This document shows, one piece after another, positions 7,510 to 15,500 of a DNA stretch of 22,520 nucleotides. Under the pieces are notes generated by a model. The model did not search any database. It saw only the letters and a list, made by a program, of their open reading frames with translations, and was not told the origin of the DNA. How positions within the stretch are numbered: the stretch's first letter is position 1; the number at the start of each line of letters is the position of its first letter. The stretch comes from a bacterium UBP10_UBA1149 (GTDB lineage Bacteria > Desulfobacterota > Binatia > UBA1149): NCBI GenBank assembly GCA_002311335.1, contig DBZX01000061.1:34342-56861 (forward strand), written 5' to 3'. Position numbers and translations under genes: made by a program.

Positions 7510-8859
7510 ATGCAGAATCGACTCGCAAGAGTGGCCATCGTCGGGCGGCCCAACGTAGGCAAATCTACTCTCTTCAACCGCTTGCTCGGAAGGCGCCGGT
7601 CAATCACCCTCGATACGCCCGGCGTCACCCGCGACCCGGTATCGGCCTCCGTACAGTGGGGGGATCGGCGCCTCGAGCTGGTCGACACCGGCGGCCTGGG
7701 CGGCGAATCGGTGATCGAACTTGCCGGACCCGTGCACCAGCACACCCTCGAAAGCATTGAAGGCGCAGACCTCGCCGTCGTGGTGTTCGACGGCAGGGCC
7801 GGCTTGAACCCGCTCGACGCTGAAACCGTAGCCCTGCTGGGACGCGGCCGATTACCCGTGCTCTACGTGGCGAACAAGGTCGAAGGCCCGGCCCAGGAAG
7901 ATGAGCTCGGAGAGTTCAGCCGCCTGGGAATCGACCCGCCACTGGCAGTATCGGCCGAACACGGCGCAGGGATCGGCGCCCTCAAGGATGCGATACTCCG
8001 GGCTATCCCCGAACAGAAAGAAAACGAAGAGGAGTCCCCCAGGGGAGACTCGGTCTGCCGCGTGGCAGTCGTCGGACGGCCCAATGTAGGCAAATCCTCG
8101 CTGGTCAACCGGCTTGCCGGTAGCGCACTGTCGCTGGTGGACGACAAGCCCGGAACTACCCGCGACGTGGTCGACCTCAAACTCAGGCGCGGGGATAAGG
8201 ACTATCTGCTGCTCGATACGGCCGGCATGCGCAGGCCTTCAAAGGTCCACCGCGGCGTCGAAGAACTGAGCGTCGGGCGCAGCGTGGGTGCGGTCAGGCG
8301 TGCCCAGGTAGTGCTCATGCTCATCGACCCGATAGAAGGCGTCACCGACCAGGAAGCGAGAATCGCGAACCTGGCCTGGCGCGAGGGCAGGGCGCTGGTG
8401 ATCGCCGTCAATAAGTGCGACCTGCTTGGCAGCGAGGGCGAAAAGCGGCGGCTCGAAGAAACCTTCAGGCGAATATACGGAAGTCTTTACGCTGCGAAGT
8501 TCTGCTTCATGTCGGTGCTCAACGGGGAAGGGGTCGATGGCTGCTTCAAGAAAATAGACGCTGCCTACACGGCCCACTCCCTGAGCGTGAGAACCTCGGA
8601 TCTCAACTCGATAATCGCCAGGGCGGTCGAAGACAGGCAACCGCCGATAATCGGTCGCGGGCGGCTCAAGATACTCTACGCAACACAGACCGGGACACGC
8701 CCGCTGACAGTCACGCTGTTCGTTAATCGCAGCGGAGTACCGGAAAACTACCGTCGCTACCTGGAACGCTACCTGCGCGATCAGTTTGACCTCGAGGGAA
8801 GCCCGATTCGCTTGCGCTTCTCAAAACGATCCTCGCACGGCGACGACCGGCCCGAATAG
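7510..8859 (+). CDS. der: Ribosome biogenesis GTPase Der (EngA)
   Basis: Der has two tandem GTPase domains and a C-terminal KH-like domain, and acts in 50S subunit assembly. The 449-residue form starts at the ATG at 7510 (MQNRLARVAIVGRPNVGKST); an in-frame ATG at 7468 would add 14 residues inside era and is unlikely. The first G domain has GRPNVGKST (12-20), TRDPV and DTGGLGG; its G4 motif is NKVE (N122-E125) rather than NKxD. The second G domain has GRPNVGKSS, TTRDVVDL, DTAGM and a normal NKCD. The C-terminus ends with a LEGSPIRLRFSKR-type motif, standard for Der. It closes the first plus-strand run; only 16 nt separate it from a convergent gene, and I see no clear terminator hairpin there. 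Confidence 0.96.
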   Translation: MQNRLARVAIVGRPNVGKSTLFNRLLGRRRSITLDTPGVTRDPVSASVQWGDRRLELVDTGGLGGESVIELAGPVHQHTLESIEGADLAVVVFDGRAGLNPLDAETVALLGRGRLPVLYVANKVEGPAQEDELGEFSRLGIDPPLAVSAEHGAGIGALKDAILRAIPEQKENEEESPRGDSVCRVAVVGRPNVGKSSLVNRLAGSALSLVDDKPGTTRDVVDLKLRRGDKDYLLLDTAGMRRPSKVHRGVEELSVGRSVGAVRRAQVVLMLIDPIEGVTDQEARIANLAWREGRALVIAVNKCDLLGSEGEKRRLEETFRRIYGSLYAAKFCFMSVLNGEGVDGCFKKIDAAYTAHSLSVRTSDLNSIIARAVEDRQPPIIGRGRLKILYATQTGTRPLTVTLFVNRSGVPENYRRYLERYLRDQFDLEGSPIRLRFSKRSSHGDDRPE

Positions 8860-8875
8860 GTCGCGCCCCAAGCCG

Positions 8876-9412
8876 CTAACCACCCCGGCCACTGCGCGCG
8901 TGCTCAACGGCAAGCGAGGCATAGGTGTCAACCGTTTCGCTCATCCAGCGTTTTTCTTCGTCGCTCACGTCGCGAACCACGCGCGCCGGCTGACCCATGA
9001 CGAGTTTGCCCGCCGGTACTTCCATGCCGGCGGTGACCAGGCTCATCGCGCCGACCATGGCCCCTTCACCGATCACCGCATGGTCGAGAACGATACAGCC
9101 GATGCCCAGCAGGGCGCGATCACCGATGGTACAGCCGTGGGCTACTACCCGGTGTCCAAGCGTCACCTCGTTGCCAATAGTGGTCGGAGCCTCGTCGCGG
9201 CTCACGTGTATCATACACTGGTCCTGCACATTAGTGCGCTCGCCTATCCGGACGTAGCTGACGTCGCCCCTGACGACCGACTGGTACCAGATCGAGGCGC
9301 CGGCCCCCAGCGAGACATCGCCTATAACTGTAGCTTCGTCGGCCACCCAGGCGTCGTCGGGAATACGGGGAAAACTGTCGAGATAGTGCTTGAGCACAGC
9401 GGGCGTGCGCAA
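8876..9412 (-). CDS. Gamma-carbonic-anhydrase-like hexapeptide-repeat protein
   Basis: The protein is a left-handed beta-helix of the gamma carbonic anhydrase/YrdA/CaiE type. Seen directly: repeated hexapeptide-like turns from about residue 28 to 130, the RGD segment (R48, D50), NVQDQCMIHV with Q64 and H69, TLGHRV with H87 and VAHGC with H92. These three histidines match the zinc ligands of the family. The C-terminal helix (SDEEKRWMSETVDTYASLA) is also typical. Many such proteins have no demonstrated anhydrase activity, so the reaction is uncertain. The listed start is TTG at 9412 (178 residues); a GTG at 9397, giving MLKHYLDSFPRI, resembles homologue N-termini at least as well. Neither has a clear Shine-Dalgarno sequence and no ATG is available upstream. 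It is convergent with der and divergent from guaB. Confidence 0.88.
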   Translation of the reverse strand: MRTPAVLKHYLDSFPRIPDDAWVADEATVIGDVSLGAGASIWYQSVVRGDVSYVRIGERTNVQDQCMIHVSRDEAPTTIGNEVTLGHRVVAHGCTIGDRALLGIGCIVLDHAVIGEGAMVGAMSLVTAGMEVPAGKLVMGQPARVVRDVSDEEKRWMSETVDTYASLAVEHARSGRGG

Positions 9413-9425
9413 CCAGCGGCGCGGT

Positions 9426-9454
9426 TTGATAAGTACGCGTTGGTCGCCTATAAG
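9426..9454 (+). promoter_or_regulatory. Predicted sigma70-type promoter of guaB
   Basis: A TTGATA box at 9426-9431 and a TATAAG box at 9449-9454 are separated by exactly 17 nt. Each box matches the consensus at five of six positions. This is the strongest promoter-like sequence I noticed in the window. The -10 box ends only 5 nt before the guaB ATG, so the predicted transcription start falls on or beside the initiation codon. AAGG, which overlaps the -10 box, could instead act as a Shine-Dalgarno sequence if transcription starts further upstream. No start site is demonstrated. Confidence 0.55.
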
Positions 9455-9459
9455 GCAAC

Positions 9460-10926
9460 ATGGAACGGCTGGATGCGCTCCCAGAAGCGCTCACTTTTGA
9501 CGACGTACTGCTCGTCCCCGCGTATTCTGCGGTCTTGCCGACAGATGCGAACGTTTCTTCACGGCTTACGCGCAACCTGATACTTTCGCTGCCGCTGGTG
9601 AGTGCGGCCATGGATACGGTCACCGAATACCGCATGGCGGTGGCCATGGCCCAGCTCGGCGGAATCGGCTTCGTTCATCGCAACATGTCCATAGAGCAGC
9701 AGGCGGCCGAGGTCGCGCGCGTCAAAAAGAGCGAGAGCGGAAAAATCGTGGACCCGGTTGTAGTCGACCCGGCTACATCGCTTCGCGAAGCGCTCGAGAT
9801 CATGCAGGCCAACGAGATATCGGGGCTGCCGGTGTGCAGCGAAGGTCTCCTGGTGGGCATTCTCACCAATCGCGACGTCCGTTTTGAAAGAAACAAGGAC
9901 CGGACGGTCAGCGAGGTCATGACCAGCGAAAACCTGGTCACGGCGGGCCCCGACGTCACCAACCAGGAAGCCACCGATGTCCTGCAGAAAAATCGCATTG
10001 AGAAATTACCCCTGGTGGACAAAGACGGCCGCCTGGTGGGGTTGATCACGGTCAAGGACATCCAGAAACAGCTGGATTACCCCACCGCGTCAAAGGACAG
10101 CCACGGGCGACTTCTCACCGGAGCGGCGGTTGGTGTCGGCGAAGATCGGCTCGATCGCACAGCCGCGCTGGCCGAAGCCGGCGTCGACGTGGTCGCCATC
10201 GATACCGCCCACGGTCACACGGCCAACGTGATTGAAACCGTCAAGCTGGTTAAAGGCGAATACCCCGACCTCGAGGTCATAGCCGGCAACGTCGCCACTG
10301 CCGATGGCGCTCGGGCCCTCGTCGACTGCGGGGTCGACGGCGTCAAAGTAGGAATGGGCGTGGGCTCTATCTGCACCACGAGGGTGGTTTCCGGGGTAGG
10401 TATTCCCCAGCTCACGGCTATTCTCGCAGCCCGCTCGGTATGCGAAGAGGCCGCTGTGCCCGTCATAGCGGACGGCGGGCTGAGGTACAGCGGCGACATT
10501 ACCAAGGCGATGGCCGCAGGGGCGGATTCGGTGATGATCGGCAGCCTGCTGGCCGGCACCGAGCAGAGCCCGGGCGAAACGGTGCTTTACCAGGGCCGCA
10601 GCTACAAGCTTTATCGTGGCATGGGATCGCTGGAAGTGATGCGCGAAGGCGCAAGTCGCGATCGCTACGGGCTGCAGGAGCAGGACCGTCTGAAACTCGT
10701 GCCCGAGGGTATCGAGGGACGTGTGCCTTACAAGGGCGACGTAATGGCGACCATCGACCAGTTGGCCGGCGGCCTTCGTGCCGGCATGGGTTACCTCGGC
10801 GCCGGCGACATCGCCGAGTTGCGCGCCAACGCCCGTTTCATGAGAGTATCCCCGGCCGGACTCGCCGAAAGCCACGTGCATGATGTCACCATGACCCGCG
10901 AACCCCCCAACTACAGGCGAGAGTAA
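9460..10926 (+). CDS. guaB: IMP dehydrogenase
   Basis: GuaB oxidises IMP to XMP with NAD+, the committed step to GMP. The 488-residue TIM-barrel enzyme opens with the typical LTFDDVLLVPAYS. Two CBS domains (about 97-208) are inserted in the barrel. The catalytic loop is GVGSICTTRVVSGVG with nucleophile C305; V301 replaces the proline common in bacterial GPGSICTTR. The IMP-binding IADGG, the GSLLAGTEQSPGE segment, YRGMGSL and the flap KLVPEGIEGRVPYKG follow. The ATG at 9460 is the first possible start, since an in-frame TAA lies at 9451. Transcription probably starts within the 47-nt spacer shared with the divergent hexapeptide gene. guaA follows 9 nt downstream, so both GMP synthesis steps are co-transcribed. 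Confidence 0.97.
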   Translation: MERLDALPEALTFDDVLLVPAYSAVLPTDANVSSRLTRNLILSLPLVSAAMDTVTEYRMAVAMAQLGGIGFVHRNMSIEQQAAEVARVKKSESGKIVDPVVVDPATSLREALEIMQANEISGLPVCSEGLLVGILTNRDVRFERNKDRTVSEVMTSENLVTAGPDVTNQEATDVLQKNRIEKLPLVDKDGRLVGLITVKDIQKQLDYPTASKDSHGRLLTGAAVGVGEDRLDRTAALAEAGVDVVAIDTAHGHTANVIETVKLVKGEYPDLEVIAGNVATADGARALVDCGVDGVKVGMGVGSICTTRVVSGVGIPQLTAILAARSVCEEAAVPVIADGGLRYSGDITKAMAAGADSVMIGSLLAGTEQSPGETVLYQGRSYKLYRGMGSLEVMREGASRDRYGLQEQDRLKLVPEGIEGRVPYKGDVMATIDQLAGGLRAGMGYLGAGDIAELRANARFMRVSPAGLAESHVHDVTMTREPPNYRRE

Positions 10927-10935
10927 ACAAGCAAC

Positions 10936-12477
10936 GTGATCGCCATACTGGATTTCGGCAGCCAGTACACCCAGCTCATTGCCCGCAGGGTCAGGGAAGC
11001 GGGGGTGTACTGCGAAATACTCCCCTACAACGTCGAACTTGAACGGCTTACCGCCCACGAACCTGAAGCGCTGATCCTGTCAGGCGGACCGGCGAGCATA
11101 TACGAAGAGGGCGCGCCGCATCCGCAGCCCGGCGTACTCGACCTCGACCTGCCCATGCTCGGTATCTGTTACGGGATGGGCGTGCTGGTGACGGCAGAAG
11201 GCGGAAAAGTAGCCAGCTCCGGCCACAGGGAATACGGTCCGGCACCTCTTACAGTGACGGTGAGCGAGGGCTTGTTTGCCGGTTTCAACGGCGACAATCC
11301 CCGCGTATGGATGAGCCACGGGGACAGGCTGGAGAGCCTTCCGCCTGGCTGGAGCGCCATCGCGACGAGCAAAAACTCGCCTCTGGCCGCGGCCCAGAGA
11401 GACGATGGCCGCCGCCACGTCGTGCAGTTTCACCCCGAGGTAGTGCACACCGAGAGGGGCAGCGACGTACTTTCGAACTTCATGTTCAAGGTCTGCGGAC
11501 TCAAGAACGATTGGAGCATGGAGAGTTTCGTGGACGCCACGAGTCGACGAATAAAAGAACAGGTCGGCGATGGCCACGTAATCTGCGGGTTGAGCGGCGG
11601 CGTGGACTCTACGGTCACGGCAGCCCTGCTGGAGCGCGCAGTACCGGGCCAACTGACCTGCGTGTTCGTAAACAACGGGCTTTTGCGCAAGGACGAGGCA
11701 GACGAAGTAAAGGGCAGGCTGGGCGACTATTTCGGGGCCGACTTTGTATACGTCGATGCCTCGGATCGTTTTCTCGACGCGCTCGCAGGCGTCGAAGACC
11801 CCGAGAAGAAACGCAAGATCATCGGCGGCATATTCATCGATGTTTTCGAAGATGCTGCCCACGACGCCCAGGCCCGTAAGGGACCAGTTAAATTCCTTGC
11901 CCAGGGCACTCTTTATCCCGACGTCATCGAGTCCGTTTCGGTAAACGGCCCGTCTGCGACCATCAAGAGCCACCACAACGTGGGCGGTCTCCCGGAACGC
12001 ATGAAACTGGAACTGGTCGAGCCGCTGCGCGAACTTTTCAAGGACGAGGTGCGCGAGGCGGGGAGGGTGCTCGGCGTGCCGGCCGATTCTCTCGATCGCC
12101 ACCCCTTCCCGGGACCAGGCCTGGCCGTGAGGATACTCGGGCCGGTCAACCGCGACGACCTCGCCGTGCTCCGCGACGCCGACGCCATTTTTATCGAAGA
12201 AATACGCGCGGCTGGCCTCTACGACGACATCTGGCAGGCCTTCGCGGTGTTGCTGCCGATTAGAACGGTGGGCGTGCAAGGCGACTTCAGAACCTACGAC
12301 AAGGTCATCGCCCTGAGGGCTATAACCAGCGAAGACGGCATGACCGCCGACTGGTTTCGATTTCCACCCGAAGTCCTTGCCCAGTCCTCGGCGCGAATCG
12401 CCAACGAGGTGGCCGGCGTCAGCCGGGTTGCCTACGACATCTCTTCCAAGCCCCCGGCTACTGTTGAATGGGAATGA
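10936..12477 (+). CDS. guaA: GMP synthase (glutamine-hydrolysing)
   Basis: GuaA converts XMP to GMP using ATP and ammonia from glutamine. The 513-residue protein has a class I glutamine amidotransferase domain with LILSGGPASIY (47-55), the nucleophile in GICYGM (C78), HGD (129) and QFHPEVVHTE with H166 and E168. The ATP-pyrophosphatase domain has GLSGGVDST (218-226). The C-terminal dimerisation/XMP-binding part includes SHHNVGGLPERM and HPFPGPGLAVRILG, and the protein ends SSKPPATVEWE as expected. The start is GTG at 10936 with no good Shine-Dalgarno sequence. The stop TGA overlaps an ATG (ATGA at 12474-12477) that opens a 9-codon mini-ORF leading towards dnaE. Confidence 0.97.
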   Translation: MIAILDFGSQYTQLIARRVREAGVYCEILPYNVELERLTAHEPEALILSGGPASIYEEGAPHPQPGVLDLDLPMLGICYGMGVLVTAEGGKVASSGHREYGPAPLTVTVSEGLFAGFNGDNPRVWMSHGDRLESLPPGWSAIATSKNSPLAAAQRDDGRRHVVQFHPEVVHTERGSDVLSNFMFKVCGLKNDWSMESFVDATSRRIKEQVGDGHVICGLSGGVDSTVTAALLERAVPGQLTCVFVNNGLLRKDEADEVKGRLGDYFGADFVYVDASDRFLDALAGVEDPEKKRKIIGGIFIDVFEDAAHDAQARKGPVKFLAQGTLYPDVIESVSVNGPSATIKSHHNVGGLPERMKLELVEPLRELFKDEVREAGRVLGVPADSLDRHPFPGPGLAVRILGPVNRDDLAVLRDADAIFIEEIRAAGLYDDIWQAFAVLLPIRTVGVQGDFRTYDKVIALRAITSEDGMTADWFRFPPEVLAQSSARIANEVAGVSRVAYDISSKPPATVEWE

Positions 12478-12556
12478 CTGTAACGGCTATGAAGGCCAGG
12501 TGAGAACGACGGTCAGCATGTCCATGCAATTGTCCGTGAAATTGAGCGCGCTGTGA
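12474..12556 (+). promoter_or_regulatory. guaA-dnaE spacer readable as two coupled mini-ORFs
   Basis: The 75-nt gap between guaA and dnaE contains two short frames that link the genes. The first is ATG at 12474 to TGA at 12503 (peptide MTVTAMKAR); its ATG overlaps the guaA stop as ATGA. The second is GTG at 12500 to TGA at 12556 (peptide MRTTVSMSMQLSVKLSAL); it overlaps the first as GTGA, and its own TGA overlaps the dnaE GTG, again as GTGA. An AAGG lies just before the second start. The geometry is seen directly. Whether ribosomes use it is unknown, and chance is a real alternative. I see no promoter or terminator here. Confidence 0.3.
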
Positions 12557-15500
12557 GCTACGTCCACCTCCACCTGCACACCCAGTACAGCCTGCTCGAC
12601 GGCGCCAACAAGATCACCGAGCTGATGCCGCGCATGGCAGCGCTCAACATGTCGGCCGCTGCAATGACCGACCACGGTAACATGTTCGGCGCGATCGACT
12701 TCTACAGGTCGGCCACAGCCGCCGGCATCAAACCCATCATCGGCTGCGAGGTCTACGTCGCCCCGGGCAAGCGCACCGACCGGAGCACCCGTGGAGCGGC
12801 AGACTACGAGAGTGGGGGCAACTACCACCTGGTACTGCTCGCGGCCAACATGGAGGGCTACCGCAATCTCTGCAGAATGGTCAGCCAGAGCTACAAGGAC
12901 GGTTTTTACTACAAGCCCCGCATAGACAAGGAACTGCTCGAAGCTCACAACTCGGGACTGCTCTGCCTGAGCGGTTGCCTGAGCGGCGAAGCCGCCAAGG
13001 CGGTCGTAGCCGGGAGACACGACAAGGCACGCGAGGTCATCGAGTATTACGCCCGCTTGTTCGGCGACCGCTATTACCTGGAAATCCAGGACAACCACCT
13101 CGAGGACCAGGCAGCGGTCAACGAGTTCATGATCCCCACCGCCCATGACATGGGCATTCCGCTTGTCGCGACCAATGACTGCCACTACCTCGAGCACGAC
13201 GACCACAAGAGCCACGAAGTTCTGCTCTGCGTTCAGACGGGCAAGCAGCTCGACGACGAAGACCGTTGGCGCTTCGAGACCGACCAGCTTTTTGTAAAAA
13301 GCGCAGAGGACATGCTCAAGGCCTTTCCCGGTTGCGAGGAGGCCATATCAAACACCGTCGATGTGGCCGACCGCTGCAACGTCGAGTTCGAATTCGGCAA
13401 GCACAAGTTCCCGAATTTCGCCGTGGGCCCGGACACCAACCTGGTCGATCACTTCTGCAAAACAGCCAGGGAAGGGCTCGAGGAGAGGCTGGATACTTTA
13501 CGCTCCCTGTACGACGAGATCGACGAAGACCTCTACCGGGAACGCCTCGAGACCGAGCTCGATTGCATCGTGGAAATGGACTTCCCCGGCTACTTCCTCA
13601 TCGTCTCGGATTTCATCAACTGGGCAAAAGAAAAAGGCATACCGGTTGGTCCCGGCCGCGGATCGGCGGCGGGCAGCCTGGTGTCCTACTCGATGCGCAT
13701 AACCGACATAGACCCGCTGCGCTGGGGCCTGCTGTTCGAACGCTTCCTGAACCCCGAACGGCAGAGCATGCCCGACATCGATGTCGACTTCTGCTACCGG
13801 CGCAGGGACGAAGTCCTCAACTATGTACGCGAGAAGTACGGCACCGACAAGGTCGCCAACATCATCACTTTCGGTACGCTCAAGGGCAAAGCGGCTATAC
13901 GCGACGTGGGCCGGGTACTCGGGCTGTCCTTCGGAGAAACCGACAGGGTGTGCAAGTTGTACCCCGCGCCGAGACAGGGTCGTGACTTTAATCTCACGCA
14001 GGCTCTCGAGATGGAACCGCGGCTGCGCGAATACCGTGACTCGGGCGAACGCGAAGGCTTGCTGTTTGAGTACGCGCTTAAACTTGAAGGGCTCACACGT
14101 CACGTCTCCAAGCACGCGGCTGGTGTGGTTATCGGCAACGAACCGCTGGTAGAGAGCGTGCCCCTGTTCGTAGACCACCGCGACGGGACGGTCGTTACCC
14201 AGTTTGCCGGACCCGACGTCGAGGCCCTCGGCCTCATCAAGTTCGATTTTCTCGGCCTCAAGACCCTGACCCTCATCGCTGACACGGTAAGCCGAGTAGA
14301 AGAACGCACCGGCGTCAAGATCGACATCGACGACCTTCCGCTCGACGACAAGGCCACATACCGACTCGCGAGCCGGGCTGACGCCGTGGGACTCTTCCAG
14401 ATGGAAAGCAGCGGCATGCGCAAGCTGTTGCAGCAGATCAAGCCCTCGTCCTTCGAAGATCTGATCGCGATCCTGGCTCTTTTCAGGCCGGGCCCCCTCG
14501 ACAGCGGCATGGTCGAACAGTACATCAAGCGCCGCGACGGGACCGAAAAGGTGCGCTACCCTGACTCAACGCTCGAAGAGATCCTGAGCGAGACTTACGG
14601 CGTGATCGTATACCAGGAACAGGTGATGCAGATCGCCCAGGTTTATGGTGGCTACTCGCTCGGAGACGCGGACAACCTGCGCCGTGCCATGGGCAAAAAG
14701 AAAGCCGACGTCATGGCCGTCGAGCGTGAACGCTTCGTCGAAGGAGCGGTAAAAAAAGGACACCCCAGGCAAGCGGCCGACCAGATCTTTCAACAGATGG
14801 AGACCTTCGCGGCCTACGGCTTCAACAAGTCCCACTCGGCAGCTTACGCCCTGATCTCCTACCAGACAGCCTGGCTCAAAACCCACCACCCCACGGAGTT
14901 CCTTGCCGCACTGCTGACCCTCGAAATGGGTGACACCGACAAGACCTACAAGAACCTTTCGGACTGCAAGGGCAGGAACATATCGGTTCTCGAGCCGGAC
15001 GTTAACGAGAGCGCAGCCGATTTTACCGTTGTTTCGGAAGGCATCCGTTTCGGACTCGCGGCGGTAAAGGGTGTCGGCGAAAAAGCCGTCGAAAGCATAA
15101 TCGAGACCCGCGGCGACAGCCCCTTCCTGTCTCTCGCGGACTTCTGCCGTCGCGTAAATTTCGCGCAGGTAAACAAGCGGGTGATTGAGAGCCTCGTCAA
15201 GGCCGGGGCTTTTGACAGCATCACGGTTTCGCGCGCGAAGCTCTGCGCGACACTGGACGCGAGCATGGCATGGGCCCAGAGAGTGGCAGACGATGAATCA
15301 GCGGGGCAGATGGGCCTGTTCAGCTCCAGTGACGGCACTTCTCAACCCGAGCCGCCACTCGCCGAGGTGGAAGAGTTCAGCGTGGCCGAACGGCTGCAGG
15401 CCGAGCACGAGATGCTGGGCTTCTACATATCGGGGCACCCCCTCGACGAACACGCCACTGACCTCGAGTTGCTCGCGCCGCTGCCTACCGGCACGCTGCC

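Noticed and set aside
8860..8875. Bidirectional terminator between der and the convergent hexapeptide gene
   Set aside because: Only 16 nt are available and no inverted repeat with a T-run is visible on either strand.
8786..9580. Plus-strand open frame (264 codons) between der and guaB
   Set aside because: Its translation has no family features and is antisense to the gamma-carbonic-anhydrase-like gene, which shows the complete zinc-site motif.
10090..11058. Minus-strand open frame (322 codons) across the guaB/guaA junction
   Set aside because: It crosses two certain genes and shows no family motif; it is a shadow frame.
11080..12279. Long minus-strand open frame (399 codons) opposite guaA
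   Set aside because: guaA is certain on the plus strand with all motifs. The antisense frame has no recognisable domain and is expected from GC-rich codon use.
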